From contig NZ_CAINTR010000153.1 of assembly GCF_903853455.1 (NCBI RefSeq), forward strand, positions 1-52,494: 52,494 bases of DNA, given 5' to 3'. The notes under the pieces were generated by a model. It was not told the DNA's origin and did not search any database. It saw nothing but the letters and a program-made list of their open reading frames with translations. The position numbers and the translations under genes were made by a program. Source of the stretch: an uncultured Magnetospirillum sp. GTDB lineage: Bacteria > Pseudomonadota > Alphaproteobacteria > Rhodospirillales > Magnetospirillaceae. Positions within the stretch are counted from its first letter, which is position 1. Every line of letters starts with the position of its first letter. Shown in pieces: positions 1 to 10,150 of the stretch.

Positions 1-8
1 CTCCAGTC

Positions 9-21
9 GGGGCTCCGCCCC
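9..21. other. Short GC hairpin at window edge
   Basis: GGGGC-tcc-GCCCC can fold into a 5-bp stem. It may be the end of a terminator or repeat belonging to a gene left of the window. Nothing else recognisable lies in bases 1-165, which should include the promoter of the next gene. Confidence 0.25.
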
Positions 22-165
22 TCCTTACGTCCGGCCCCAGCGGGCAATCATACCGGCCATCATAGTTGTCGCTCAACCGGCCAAGATAATTGTCGGCGGC
101 GAAATTGCCCGAAGGTCATATTCTCATCGCCATCGGCCGCCTGACCGGAATCATGGAGGGCGGCG

Positions 166-2154
166 ATGTCTGACAGCGAGGATTTCGGGCTGGGCATCGG
201 CAGGGCGGTGCTGGCCCTGCGCGGCCAGCCATTCGACACTCTGGTACGCGCCGCCGGCCTCGACCCCCGCAGCGATTTCCGCAACGCCAATCTGGCGGGA
301 ATGAATCTGCACCGGGCCGATCTGCGCGGCTTCGACCTGAGCGGGGCCGATCTCCGGCGCACCGGATTCCTCGGGGCCAAGCGGGATGGCCGGACCGTCA
401 TCAGCGGAGCCACTCTCGATGATTTCGATGACGACATATTGCGGCGCAGGAAGGCAAGGCCAGATGTTTCCGCAAAGGACTTTGCCTTGGCGTGTGCATT
501 GAGCGACTACACATGCATCGGTTTGGTTGGGCGGAACTTCAACTGGCGCGATGCGCTCGCCGCCCACCCAGGAAATGGGAGTGTGCTGGAGGCGATTTGT
601 CGACTGGACTGTCTAACCGATCTGATGCGGTTGGCGGCGCTTCGAATGGGGGAGGTTTTCGGGTGTAAAGGCGAAAACTATTTCATTCGCTACACATTTC
701 TTGCGGCCAAAACCGACGCCGATGTATCCGAAGTGGAACGACTTTATCGCTTGGCTGTGGCAAGCCATCCGAGGTCGGTGGCTCTTCTCGGCAATTTTGC
801 CCTATTCATGCATACCACCGCATGCGACGACCTTGACGAGGTGGAGCATCTGTACCGCAAGGCTTTGGCAGTCGATCCCAAACACGCCATCAATCTCGGT
901 AATTTCGCTTCGTTCATGCAGACCATACGTGGCGACCAGGATGAGGCAGAGCGTCTGTATCGGGTGGCGCTAGAGGCCAATCCCAAGCATGTCAACAACC
1001 TCGGCAACTTCGCCTTCTTCATGCAGAGTGTGCGCGGCGACATGGCCGAGGCGGAACGGCTGTACCGGGCGGCGTTGATGGTTGATCCTAGGGATGTCGG
1101 TAATCTCAGTAACTTCGCCAATTTCATGACTGTGCGCAAGGATCACGATGAGGCTGAGAGGCTGCACCGAGCTGCGCTGGCGGTTTGTTCCAATAATGCT
1201 AACGTTCTTGGTGGCTTCGCTTTATTTATGCAGACTGTACGCAAGGATAATGGCGAGGCAGAGCGGCTGTACCATGCGGCGCTGGTGGTTGATGCACAGC
1301 ATGTTATCAATCTCGGTAACTTTGCCATTTTTATGCAGACTATACGTGGCGACCATGATGAGGCGGAGCGTCTGTACCGGTTGGCTCTGACGACCGATCC
1401 GAAGCATGCAAATACCCTCGGTGCCTTCGCCCAATTCATGCATTCGGTGCGCAACGATTACGATGGGGCGGAGCGTCTGTACCGGGCGGCGCTGGCCGCC
1501 AATTCAACGAATGCCGCGACTCTCGGCAACTTCGCTAATTTCATGCAGACCGTGCGCGGCGACATGGACGAGGCGGAGCGTCTGTACTGGGTGGCTTTGG
1601 CGGCCGACCCCGAGCATGCTAACACCCTCGGCAACTTTGCCTCGTTCATGCGGAGTGTGCGCGGCGACATGGCCGAGGCGGAGCGCCTATACCGGAAGGC
1701 GTTGGAGGCCGATCCCAAGCATGTCAACAACCTCGGAAACTTCGCCTTCTTCATGCAGAGTGTGCGCGGCGACATGGCCGAGGCGGAGCGTCTGTACCGG
1801 GAGGCTGTGGTGGCTGATCCCAAGCATGCCAACTGTCTCGGCAACTTGGCCTATATTCTCATTGCCGCCGGCCGCGAAAGTGAAGCCGAGTCCCACATTG
1901 AGGCAGCGCTGATCCATGCCGGGGCCAACCAAGATGACCTCCGTCTCGAATGCTGGTTCTACCGCTATGCCGTCTACCCCCAATGGCGGGAGCAGGCCTT
2001 GGCGGAGATGACGGTGCTGCTGGACAAGGGTGTGCGGTCGCCGGGGTGGGACCTGTCCGGCGTGGTAGCGCGGGGCAAGGCCCTGGGCCATCCCGATCCC
2101 GAGCGGTTGGAGCAATTGGCGCGGACCATCGCGGAGGAAAAGTCGGCGGGGTGA
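166..2154 (+). CDS. Pentapeptide-repeat/TPR repeat protein
   Basis: This 662-residue protein has no predicted enzymatic domain. Residues about 38-75 contain pentapeptide-repeat-like A(D/N)LxX steps (NANLAGMNLHRADLRGFDLS). From about residue 185 to 570 there are eleven tandem TPR-like units of 34-35 residues, with consensus AERLYRxALxxDPKHxxNLGNF followed by FMQxVRGD. The units are very alike at DNA level as well as protein level, which suggests recent expansion. A good ribosome site (GGAGG, 6 nt spacing) precedes the ATG at 166. No signal peptide or membrane segment is evident, so a cytoplasmic protein-binding scaffold is the likely role. TPRs are protein-interaction modules; the partner is unknown. 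It stands alone, with a palindromic repeat and convergent HU gene downstream. Confidence 0.85.
   Translation: MSDSEDFGLGIGRAVLALRGQPFDTLVRAAGLDPRSDFRNANLAGMNLHRADLRGFDLSGADLRRTGFLGAKRDGRTVISGATLDDFDDDILRRRKARPDVSAKDFALACALSDYTCIGLVGRNFNWRDALAAHPGNGSVLEAICRLDCLTDLMRLAALRMGEVFGCKGENYFIRYTFLAAKTDADVSEVERLYRLAVASHPRSVALLGNFALFMHTTACDDLDEVEHLYRKALAVDPKHAINLGNFASFMQTIRGDQDEAERLYRVALEANPKHVNNLGNFAFFMQSVRGDMAEAERLYRAALMVDPRDVGNLSNFANFMTVRKDHDEAERLHRAALAVCSNNANVLGGFALFMQTVRKDNGEAERLYHAALVVDAQHVINLGNFAIFMQTIRGDHDEAERLYRLALTTDPKHANTLGAFAQFMHSVRNDYDGAERLYRAALAANSTNAATLGNFANFMQTVRGDMDEAERLYWVALAADPEHANTLGNFASFMRSVRGDMAEAERLYRKALEADPKHVNNLGNFAFFMQSVRGDMAEAERLYREAVVADPKHANCLGNLAYILIAAGRESEAESHIEAALIHAGANQDDLRLECWFYRYAVYPQWREQALAEMTVLLDKGVRSPGWDLSGVVARGKALGHPDPERLEQLARTIAEEKSAG
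973..1786 (+). repeat. 105-bp tandem coding repeats inside the TPR gene
   Basis: Units of 105 bp (one of 102 bp) recur in frame. The stretches starting at about 973 and 1705 match almost base for base over roughly 80 bp (both continue through AAGCATGTCAACAACCTCGG). They lie 732 bp apart, which is seven units minus one codon. Such near-identity at synonymous positions points to recent duplication or gene conversion between units. Confidence 0.75.
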
Positions 2155-2164
2155 GGCACATACT

Positions 2165-2295
2165 CCCTCGCCTGCTTGCGGGAGAGGGAGGGGCCCGCCG
2201 CGCAGCGGTGGGAGGGTGAGGGCCATTCTGTTCAGGCAGACGAGCCCTCACCAGGCTCGCGCTGCTCGCCACCCTCTCCCGCCAGCGGGCGAGGG
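2165..2295. repeat. REP/BIME-like imperfect inverted repeat
   Basis: The left arm starts CCCTCGCCTGCTTGCGGGAG. The right arm, read on the other strand, starts CCCTCGCCCGCTGGCGGGAG. Both continue with partial similarity to a GTGAGGGC core around a short centre near 2226-2243. This is the look of a dispersed intergenic palindrome. It sits between the convergent TPR and HU genes. Its genome copy number cannot be judged from this window. Confidence 0.5.
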
Positions 2296-2302
2296 TCGAA
2301 AA

Positions 2303-2338
2303 GCGAAAGCCCCTCGGAGATTTCTCTCCGAGGGGCTT
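2303..2338 (-). terminator. Rho-independent terminator of the HU gene
   Basis: A perfect 13-bp stem (AAGCCCCTCGGAG / CTCCGAGGGGCTT) with a 6-nt loop lies 29 bases past the HU stop. On the minus strand it is followed a few bases later by TTTT. Confidence 0.75.
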
Positions 2339-2367
2339 GGCAATCTCACCCAAAGGGTGACGACGGA

Positions 2368-2643
2368 TCAGACGTTGACCGCGTCCTTGAGACCCTTGCC
2401 GGCGGTGAACTTCGGAGCCTTGGAGGCCGCGATCTTGATGGTCGCGCCGGTCCGCGGATTGCGACCTTCCTTGGCGGCCCGCTGGGTCACCGAGAAGGAG
2501 CCGAAACCGACCAGACGAACGTCGTCGCCGGCCTTCAGAGCCGCCGTGATGGCAGCGAACGTCGCATCGACGACAGTGTCGGAGGCGGCCTTGGACAGAC
2601 CGCTCAGCTCCGCAACCTTGTTCACCAGATCCTGCTTGTTCAT
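2368..2643 (-). CDS. hup: HU family DNA-binding protein
   Basis: This 91-residue protein has the usual HU length. It begins MNKQDLVNKVAELSGLSK, has the conserved core VGFGSFSVTQRAAKEGRNP and the beta-arm RNPRTGATIKIAASKAPKF. HU binds and bends DNA as a dimer in the nucleoid, with little sequence specificity. The internal ATG at 2643 was chosen because the longer frame adds about 64 residues with no HU similarity. It is a single gene with its own terminator, convergent with the TPR gene and downstream of the acyl-CoA dehydrogenase in the same direction. Confidence 0.95.
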   Translation of the reverse strand: MNKQDLVNKVAELSGLSKAASDTVVDATFAAITAALKAGDDVRLVGFGSFSVTQRAAKEGRNPRTGATIKIAASKAPKFTAGKGLKDAVNV

Positions 2644-2833
2644 GAGACCCCCAATTGAATGTCGTAGCCGGTAGAAAATGACACGACCGCTTCCGGCGTC
2701 AACCCTAGATTTGGTCACGCACCAACCGGCCGCTCTGAACCCCGTCCCGGCAGCCCCTGCAATGCGGCGGCCCGGACATCGGAACGATACGCAATGTCGC
2801 TTGTTTTCCGCAACAATACAACCGTCTACCCCC

Positions 2834-2839
2834 ATTATA
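2834..2839 (-). promoter_or_regulatory. Possible -10 box for HU
   Basis: A perfect TATAAT lies on the minus strand about 190 bases upstream of the HU start, just past the acyl-CoA dehydrogenase stop. No convincing -35 was found at 16-18 bp, so it remains tentative. The rest of 2644-2862 shows no gene. Confidence 0.3.
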
Positions 2840-2862
2840 CTGAGGCTTTCCCACAGGATTCC

Positions 2863-4527
2863 TCAGGGGATGAAGACGTTATCGGGTAACGACCCTAGCT
2901 CGCCGCCGCTTTGGCAGCGCGCCGCCAGATGCTCCACTTCCGGCAGCATCCAGTCGCGCACGAATGTTGCGCAGGCGCGGATGCGTTCGGGATTGGGGGC
3001 TGCCTCGGCGGCGGCCTCCAGCCGCGCCCAGGCGGCGGCGAACGCCACCAATCCCAGCAGACGCAGATAGGAGGTGGCGATCAGGCCGACGTCGCGCCGC
3101 TGAAGGGTGGCGGTGGTGGCTTGCTCCACCGCCGCCAGGGCACGGGTTAGGGCGGCGGCGGTGGCGGGGGTGGCGCGGCCGGCGGCGGCGGCGACATCCG
3201 CCTTGAACTCGGTCAGCGCCGCGCCGTTGTCCAGCCGGATCACCCGCCCGGCCACGGTCTGGGCCTGGATGCCGTTGGTGCCCTCGTAGATGGGGGTGAT
3301 GCGGGCGTCGCGGGCGATCTGCTCGACCCGGTACTCGCGCAGGAAGCCGTAGCCGCCATGGACCTGGATGGCGAGGCTGGCGGCCTCTTGCGCCGCGTCG
3401 GTGACGAAGGCCTTGCAGACCGGCGTCATCAGCTCCATCAGCGCCGGGGTCTCGCCCAGCTCCAGATCGACCAGGGTGCGCAAGACCATGGCGCGGCAGC
3501 CCATGGCCAGGGCCATCTGGGTCATCAGCATGCGCCGCACGTCGCCGTGCTTGGCGATGACGTCGGGTCCTTCGGAGGCTCCGGCCCGGCCTTGCTTGCG
3601 CTCGGCGGCATAGGCCAGCGCGCGCTGCATCGCCACCTCGGCCAGGCCGACGCCCTGGACGGCGACGTCCAGGCGCTCGGCGTTCATCATGGTGAACATG
3701 CGCTTCAAGCCCTCGCCGGGGGCGCCGATGATCTCGGCCCAGGCGCCGTCGAATGCCACCTGACAGGTGGGAGAGGCGTGCATGCCCATCTTCTCTTCCA
3801 GCCGCACCACCGTGATCGGGTTGCGGCTGCCGTCGGGTAGGTGCGACGGGCACAGGAACAGCGACAGCCCCTTGACGCCGGCGGGAGCGCCGGGCGTGCG
3901 GGCCAGGACCAGATGCATGATGCGGCCGTCGGTCAGGTTCTGGTCGCCGCCGGAGATGAAGATCTTGCCGCCGGAGATGCGCCAGGACCCGTCCTCGGCC
4001 GGGGTCGCCATGGTCCGCGCCAGCCCCAGGTCGGAGCCGGCCTGGGGCTCGGTCAGGCACATGGTGGCGAGATAATCGCCGGAGGCCAGACGCGGCACCC
4101 AGGTCTTGCGCTGGGAATCCGAGCCGCTGGCGATCAGGGTTCGCATGGCGCCATGGGCCAGCGACAGAACCATCTGATAGGTGATGCAGGCTCCCGACAG
4201 CATTTCCGACAGGGCCGAGGCCAGGATATGGGGCAGACCCTGGCCGCCGTAGTCCTCGTCCACCGCCAGACCCGGCCAGCCGCCATCCTTGAACTGGCGG
4301 AAGGCATCGACGAAGGCGGCCGGCATGATCGCCCGGCCATCCACCAGATGGGTGCCCTCGATGTCGCCGACGGGGTCGAGCGGCGCGATGATCCCGTCCA
4401 CCATGGCGGCGGCATGGGTCAGCACGTCCGAGGCCAGTTCCTCGTCCCAATGGGGCAGGCGGGCGGCGTCGGCGCCATGCTTGAGCGCGAACAGCAGGTC
4501 GGGCAGGGGGGTGCGGTAGTCGATCAT
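2863..4527 (-). CDS. Acyl-CoA dehydrogenase, long form
   Basis: This FAD-dependent enzyme oxidises acyl-CoA to enoyl-CoA and passes electrons to ETF. The 554-residue protein has family motifs MCLTEPQAGSDLG, the IHGGYGFLREY-type signature (here VHGGYGFLREY) and ITPIYEGTNGIQ; the Glu of YEGT is the expected catalytic base. It is much longer than the roughly 380-residue standard enzymes and carries a C-terminal extension of about 130 residues, as in the long acyl-CoA dehydrogenases with an extra C-terminal domain. It is the last gene of the livKHMGF - ligase - thiolase operon, 28 bases after the thiolase. This position suggests it introduces the double bond into saturated side chains, for example phenylpropionyl-type CoA esters. 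The exact substrate is inferred. Confidence 0.9.
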   Translation of the reverse strand: MIDYRTPLPDLLFALKHGADAARLPHWDEELASDVLTHAAAMVDGIIAPLDPVGDIEGTHLVDGRAIMPAAFVDAFRQFKDGGWPGLAVDEDYGGQGLPHILASALSEMLSGACITYQMVLSLAHGAMRTLIASGSDSQRKTWVPRLASGDYLATMCLTEPQAGSDLGLARTMATPAEDGSWRISGGKIFISGGDQNLTDGRIMHLVLARTPGAPAGVKGLSLFLCPSHLPDGSRNPITVVRLEEKMGMHASPTCQVAFDGAWAEIIGAPGEGLKRMFTMMNAERLDVAVQGVGLAEVAMQRALAYAAERKQGRAGASEGPDVIAKHGDVRRMLMTQMALAMGCRAMVLRTLVDLELGETPALMELMTPVCKAFVTDAAQEAASLAIQVHGGYGFLREYRVEQIARDARITPIYEGTNGIQAQTVAGRVIRLDNGAALTEFKADVAAAAGRATPATAAALTRALAAVEQATTATLQRRDVGLIATSYLRLLGLVAFAAAWARLEAAAEAAPNPERIRACATFVRDWMLPEVEHLAARCQSGGELGSLPDNVFIP

Positions 4528-4555
4528 TATTTTATAGTCCCTCAGTCGCCGGGGC

Positions 4556-5779
4556 CTACACCTCGATCAGGATCGCCACGCCCTGGCCGCCGCCGATGCA
4601 GGCCGAGGCGATGCCGCGCTTCAGGCCGGCGCGGCGCAATTCACGGGCGACGGTGATGCACAGCCGCACGCCGGTGACGCCCAGCGGGTGGCCCAGCGCG
4701 ATGGCGCCGCCGTTGACGTTGACCTTGGAGCGGTCGAGGCCGAGTTCCTTCTCCACCGCCAGATACTGGGCGCCGAACGCCTCGTTGATCTCGAAGCGGT
4801 CGATGTCCGACAGTTTGAGGCCGGCGCGTTCGACCACGGCGGCGATGGCGGGAGCGGGGCCGATGCCCATGATCTCCGGCGGCACGCCCACCACGTCGGC
4901 GGCGACCACCCGGGCCAGCGGCCTCAGGCCCCGGTCGCGCACGGCCTGGCCGCCCACCACGATGGCGGCGGCGGCGCCGTCCACCACGGCCGAGCTGTTG
5001 CCGCCGGTCTGCACCCCCTTGAAGGCGGGCTTCAGTTTGCTCAGCACCGACAGCGGGGTGGGGCGCACATGCTCGTCCACGGCGAAGCTCTCGACGCCCT
5101 TGGGCAGGCGGATGCCGCGATCATTGTAGCCGGCGAGGCTGAAAGTCTCGCTGATCACCGGCACGATCTCGCCGGCGCGGAATTCTTGGCCGGCGATGGC
5201 GCGGGCGAAGCTTTGGGCGGCGAACTCGTCCACCTCCTCGCGGCTGATGTTGTATTTCTTGGCCAGATTCTCGGCTGTGTCGCCCATGCCGGTGGACGAC
5301 GCGGTGTCCTTGGTGGCCTCCCACAGGAAGTCCTTGAACTCCACCTGGCCCATCTTGAAGCCGGAGCGCGAGGTATAGGACGCCACCGGATTACGCGACA
5401 TGGATTCGGTGCCGACGCACAGAACCTTGGTGGCCTTGCCAAGCGTGATGGCGTCGGCCGCCTGGATGATGGTCTCGAAGCCGGTGCCGCACAGCCGGTG
5501 AACCAGCAGCGCCGGAACCTCCAGCGGAACCCCCGAATACAGACCGATATGGCGGGGCAGGAAATAGGCGTCGAAGCTGCTCTGGGCCATGTTGCCCGCC
5601 ACCACCATGTCGATCTCGGCGGCGGGAATGGCGGCCTTGGCCAGCGCTTCCCGCGCCACCTTGATCCCCAGATCGGTGGGGGAGATGTCGCGCAGCACGC
5701 TGGTGAAGTCGGCGAAGCCGGTACGGACGCCGTCCACCAGCCAAACGTCGTCGTAGACGGTTCCAAGTCCCTTGGTCAT
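4556..5779 (-). CDS. Acetyl-CoA acetyltransferase (thiolase)
   Basis: This 407-residue protein carries out thiolytic cleavage of 3-ketoacyl-CoA to acetyl-CoA and a shortened acyl-CoA. The nucleophilic Cys is C97 in HRLCGTGFE. Other family signatures are NEAFGAQY, GGAIALGHPLGVTG with the catalytic His, and the C-terminal CIGGGQG with the second Cys. The start at 5779 gives a normal thiolase length; the longer open frame upstream only shadows the CoA ligase. It lies 17 bases after the ligase stop in the same operon. It probably performs the last step of side-chain beta-oxidation. Confidence 0.93.
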   Translation of the reverse strand: MTKGLGTVYDDVWLVDGVRTGFADFTSVLRDISPTDLGIKVAREALAKAAIPAAEIDMVVAGNMAQSSFDAYFLPRHIGLYSGVPLEVPALLVHRLCGTGFETIIQAADAITLGKATKVLCVGTESMSRNPVASYTSRSGFKMGQVEFKDFLWEATKDTASSTGMGDTAENLAKKYNISREEVDEFAAQSFARAIAGQEFRAGEIVPVISETFSLAGYNDRGIRLPKGVESFAVDEHVRPTPLSVLSKLKPAFKGVQTGGNSSAVVDGAAAAIVVGGQAVRDRGLRPLARVVAADVVGVPPEIMGIGPAPAIAAVVERAGLKLSDIDRFEINEAFGAQYLAVEKELGLDRSKVNVNGGAIALGHPLGVTGVRLCITVARELRRAGLKRGIASACIGGGQGVAILIEV

Positions 5780-5796
5780 GACCGTGTTCCTTCTTC

Positions 5797-7638
5797 TTAA
5801 GCGAGGCGAATGACCGCGGAATCGTCGCCCGAAGCGTAAAGCCGCTCCACCAGGGCGGCGCGGCAGGTCAGGACGGCACGCTGGTTGATGTAGCCCTTGT
5901 CGGTGATCTCGTTGGCGTCGATGGAGGGCGGTTCGGCCATCAGCAGCGCCTTGGCGACCCGGTGGGAACTGCCCTTGCCCTGGGCCGCCAGGGATTTCAG
6001 GGCGCTCGCGAGGTGGCTTCGCACTTCCGGCCGCTCGATCAGCTCTTGCAGCGGCGTGTCGGAGGCGGCATCGGGGCACAGTTTGAGGCAGCCGGCCTGG
6101 CTGGCGAAGCCGAGCACCCCCACCTCCTCGCGGTCGTGGCCGGTGATGACTGCATCCTGCAGCACCGGGGCGGCGGCGTCGATGATGTCCACCCGCAAGG
6201 CGCCCACCGGCACCCAGGTTCCCGACATCAGCTTGAAGTCCTCGGCGACGCGGCCGTCGAACAGGACGCCCTTGGCGGGATCGTCGGGATCGGCCAGCTT
6301 GCCGGCGTCGCCGATGATGTAGAAGCCGTCCTCGTCGAAGGCGGCCTTGGTCAGGTCGTCGCGCTTGTAATAGCCCGGCGTGATGTTGGTGCCGCGCACC
6401 CGCATCTCCAGCTTGCCGCCGTTGGGGATCATCTTCAACTCGCAGCCGGGGGCCGGCAGTCCGATGTTGCCGGCGCGCTCGATGTCGAAATGCACCGTGG
6501 TGATCATGGGCGAGGTTTCGGTGGAGCCCCAGGACGACACCAGCCGCACCTTGTGTCCCAGGGTCCGGATGGAGAGCGATTCCAGCTTTTCCCACAGCGA
6601 CTGGGGCAGGGCGGCACCGGCGTAGAAGATCAGCTTCAGATTGCGGAAGAACGAGGTCCGCAGGGCCTCGTCGGCCTCAAGCTGCGGAATCAGCATGTCG
6701 TAGCCGCGCGGCACGTTGAAATACAGTGTCGGTGAGATTTCGCGCAGATTGGCCGCCGTCTTGTCGACCAGACCGGGCATGGGCTTGCCCTCGTCGATAT
6801 ACAGCGTGCCGCCATGGCGCATCACCATGTTGAAGTTGTGGTTGCCGCCGAAGGTGTGGTTCCACGGCAGCCAGTCCACCAGCACCGGGGGGGATTCGGC
6901 CAGGAACGGCCAGCACTGGCGGATCGCCTGCTGGTTCGAGCACATCATGCGCTGGGTGTTGATCACGCCCTTGGGCAGGGCGGTGGAGCCCGAGGTGAAC
7001 AGGATTTTGGCCACTGTGCTGGGCCGCACCGAGGCGAAGGCGGCTTCCACCTCCGGTCCCGGGGTGGTGGTCAGCAGGGAGGCGAAGCTGGCCGAGCCGG
7101 CCGGCGGATTGACACTGGTCACCACCTCGACGCGGGCCAGTTCCGGGATCACCAGGGCATCGGCGAAGCGGGCGCCGTCGGCGGCATAGACCAGGCCCGG
7201 CTTCAGCAGGTCGGCGATGTATTTGAGCTTGGAATGGTCCTTGGACACCAGCGAATAGGCTGGCGAGATCGGCGCCACCGGAATGCCCACATACATGGCG
7301 CCCTGGGCCAGCAAGGCATGGTCGATGCTGTTGTCCGACAGGATCATTACCGGCCGGTTGCGGTTGAGGCCGCGATCGAGCAGCGACTGGGCGATGGCTT
7401 CCACCGTCTTCAGCGCCTCGGCCCAGGTGACCTTGCGCCAACCGCCCTCGCTGTCGCGTTGGGCCAGGAAGACCGCGTTGGGGGTACGATCCGCCCAGTG
7501 GTGCAGCAGGTCGCCCAGGCAGCGCGAGAACGGCTTCAGGCTTTCGGGAGAGCGCAAGATCATGGAGCCGTCGGGCAGGTTTTCGACGGCAACCTGAGCC
7601 GGTGCGAAATTGATCGGTCCCCAGGCAATGCTATTCAT
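5797..7638 (-). CDS. Feruloyl-CoA synthase-like acyl-CoA ligase
   Basis: This ATP-dependent AMP-forming ligase activates a carboxylic acid to its CoA thioester. The 613-residue protein has the AMP-binding P-loop ILFTSGSTALPKGV at about 213-225, SSWGSTETSP as the A5 region and GDAGKL in place of the usual TGD motif. The overall sequence (GWRKVTWAEAL, DWLPWNHTFGGNHNFN, ITDKGYINQRAVL) resembles feruloyl-CoA synthases rather than fatty acyl-CoA ligases. The ATG at 7638 was chosen because GGAGG lies 5 nt before it; a longer frame reaches 7695. It lies between livF and the thiolase, so the ABC transporter probably brings in its substrate. Confidence 0.88.
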   Translation of the reverse strand: MNSIAWGPINFAPAQVAVENLPDGSMILRSPESLKPFSRCLGDLLHHWADRTPNAVFLAQRDSEGGWRKVTWAEALKTVEAIAQSLLDRGLNRNRPVMILSDNSIDHALLAQGAMYVGIPVAPISPAYSLVSKDHSKLKYIADLLKPGLVYAADGARFADALVIPELARVEVVTSVNPPAGSASFASLLTTTPGPEVEAAFASVRPSTVAKILFTSGSTALPKGVINTQRMMCSNQQAIRQCWPFLAESPPVLVDWLPWNHTFGGNHNFNMVMRHGGTLYIDEGKPMPGLVDKTAANLREISPTLYFNVPRGYDMLIPQLEADEALRTSFFRNLKLIFYAGAALPQSLWEKLESLSIRTLGHKVRLVSSWGSTETSPMITTVHFDIERAGNIGLPAPGCELKMIPNGGKLEMRVRGTNITPGYYKRDDLTKAAFDEDGFYIIGDAGKLADPDDPAKGVLFDGRVAEDFKLMSGTWVPVGALRVDIIDAAAPVLQDAVITGHDREEVGVLGFASQAGCLKLCPDAASDTPLQELIERPEVRSHLASALKSLAAQGKGSSHRVAKALLMAEPPSIDANEITDKGYINQRAVLTCRAALVERLYASGDDSAVIRLA

Positions 7639-7707
7639 GACGTCCTCCACTCCGGTCTTTGCCGGTATCCCTTGAATCTGGCCTAAAACCCCCATGCTCG
7701 CCTCCCG

Positions 7708-8411
<704 letters not shown>

Positions 8412-8412
<1 letters not shown>

Positions 8413-9161
8413 CACTCGTGCTCCTCGCCCAGATAGCATTCCAGCACCTTGGGGTGGCGGGTGACCTCGGCCGGGGTGCCTTCGGCGATCTTCTCGCCAT
8501 GGTGCAGCACCACCACATGGTCGGACAACGCCATGACGGCGCGCATGACGTGTTCGATCAACAGGATCGTCAGTCCGGTCTCCTGGTTGAGGGCGGTCAG
8601 GATCGCCACCATGCGGTCGCATTCCACCGGCCGCAGGCCCGCCATCACCTCGTCCAGCAGCAGCAGCTTGGGCCGGGTCGCCAGGGCGCGCGCCACTTCC
8701 AGGCGTTTGCGGTCGGGCAGGGTCAGCGACTGGGCGGGATGGGAGGCCTTGTCGCCCAGTTCCAACAGCCGCAGGATCTCGTTGGCGCCGGCGCGGGCCT
8801 TCTCCACGTCGCCGTCATCATGGCGGAGTGCTCCGACCATGACGTTCTCCTCCACCGTCAGGCCGGCGAAGGGCTTGACGATCTGGAAGGTGCGGCCGAT
8901 GCCGGCGCGGCAGATGCGGGCCTGGCCCAGACCGGTGATGTCGTGGCCGTCCAGCAGGATGCGCCCTTCGCTGGGCGGCAGGGCTCCGGCGATCAGGTTG
9001 AAGGTGGTGGTCTTGCCGGCGCCGTTGGGACCGATCAGGGCGACGATGTCGCCGCGCGGCACGTGGAAGCTGACCGCGTTGACCGCCCGCAATCCCCGGA
9101 AGCTCTTGCCGATGTCCTCCACCGCCAGCATGGGGGTGGTGATGGGCTGCGCGACGGTCAT
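8412..9161 (-). CDS. livG: Branched-chain-type ABC transporter ATPase LivG
   Basis: This 249-residue ABC ATPase has Walker A GPNGAGKTT, the LivG-type IGRTFQIVKPF Q-loop region and Walker B LLLLDEVMAGLRP. The signature is LTLPDRKRLEVA: the usual LSGG/LPYG element reads LTLPD, a mild departure worth noting. The ATG at 9161 overlaps the livM stop by four bases. The long open frame continuing upstream to 10004 is out of register with LivM and has no ABC similarity. Confidence 0.92.
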
Positions 9162-10150
9162 CGTCCGCCTCCGTCCAGTCCGAGCCGGTGACGCAGCCAT
9201 GGCCACAACCCGCCGGGTTTGAGGATCAGGATGGCCAGCAGGCAGATGCCGTAGGCGATCTGCTTGATGCCGTCGATGCCGATGGCGTTGCCGGCGACGG
9301 TCAGGCCCTCGCCCAGCACGGTCAGCACCGCCGCCCCCAGGATCGGGCCGAACAGGGTGCCGATGCCGCCGATGATGGTTCCCAGCATCAACTCGATGGA
9401 GCGATGCATGGAGAAGATGCTCTCGGGATAGAGGTTGTTGTTGTAGAAGGCGATGAACAGGCCGCCCAGGCTGGTCATGGACGCCGAGACGATCACCGCG
9501 ATCATCTTGAGGCGGAAGACGTCGATCCCCAGCGCGTCGGCGGCGTCCTGGTCCTCGCGGATGGCCTGCCAGTAATAGCCGATGCGGCGGCGCAGCAGCG
9601 AGCGCGAGAAGGCGAAGGCCAACACTGCCATCCCCAGGATCACGTAGTAGAACATGGTCGCCGAACCGCGCAGCATCCACACGTCGTTGGTGACGCGGTT
9701 GCTGACCGGCAGGAACAACCCGCTGGAGGCGTTCACCCAGCCCCAATGGTCGAACAAAATCCGGGTGAACTCGGCGAAGGCGATGGTCAGCAGGGCGAAA
9801 TAGACTCCCATCACCTTGAAGCGGAAGCCCAGCGCGCCGATGACGGCACCGGCCGCCGCCGAGATCACCATGCCGGCGATGGCGCCGATCAGGGGCGGGG
9901 TTCCGAAATGCACGAACAAGGCGCCGCCGGCATAGGCGCCGAGGCCGACATAGAGGGCATGGCCCAGCGAGAACTGGCCGGCGAAGCCCATCATCACGTT
10001 CCACGCCATGCCGAGATAGGCCTGAAGCAGGATGGTGATCAGGATCGACAGCAGATAGTCGCCGGCCCCCAGCGGGGCCACCACCAGCACCGCCAGCAGG
10101 CCCAGCAGCAAGACCGCCCTGCGGTCGGAGAGAAGCGTCGCGATGCTCAT
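9158..10150 (-). CDS. livM: Branched-chain-type ABC permease LivM
   Basis: This 330-residue integral membrane permease has about eight to ten hydrophobic segments. It contains the LivM family stretch YLGMAWNVMMGFAGQFSLGH and the coupling-loop region AIREDQDAADALGID that contacts the ATPases. It overlaps livG and livH by four bases on each side (ATGA). It partners with LivH to form the translocation channel. Confidence 0.94.
   Translation of the reverse strand: MSIATLLSDRRAVLLLGLLAVLVVAPLGAGDYLLSILITILLQAYLGMAWNVMMGFAGQFSLGHALYVGLGAYAGGALFVHFGTPPLIGAIAGMVISAAAGAVIGALGFRFKVMGVYFALLTIAFAEFTRILFDHWGWVNASSGLFLPVSNRVTNDVWMLRGSATMFYYVILGMAVLAFAFSRSLLRRRIGYYWQAIREDQDAADALGIDVFRLKMIAVIVSASMTSLGGLFIAFYNNNLYPESIFSMHRSIELMLGTIIGGIGTLFGPILGAAVLTVLGEGLTVAGNAIGIDGIKQIAYGICLLAILILKPGGLWPWLRHRLGLDGGGR

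Noticed and set aside
2839-2865. CTGAGG/CCTCAG stem as terminator of the acyl-CoA dehydrogenase operon
   Set aside because: The stem is only six pairs with a 15-base loop, overlaps the stop codon and has no T-run.
4556-6595. Long frame of 679 codons covering the thiolase and part of the CoA ligase
   Set aside because: The first 270 residues are a low-complexity Arg/Gly shadow of the ligase frame; only the part from 5779 has thiolase similarity.
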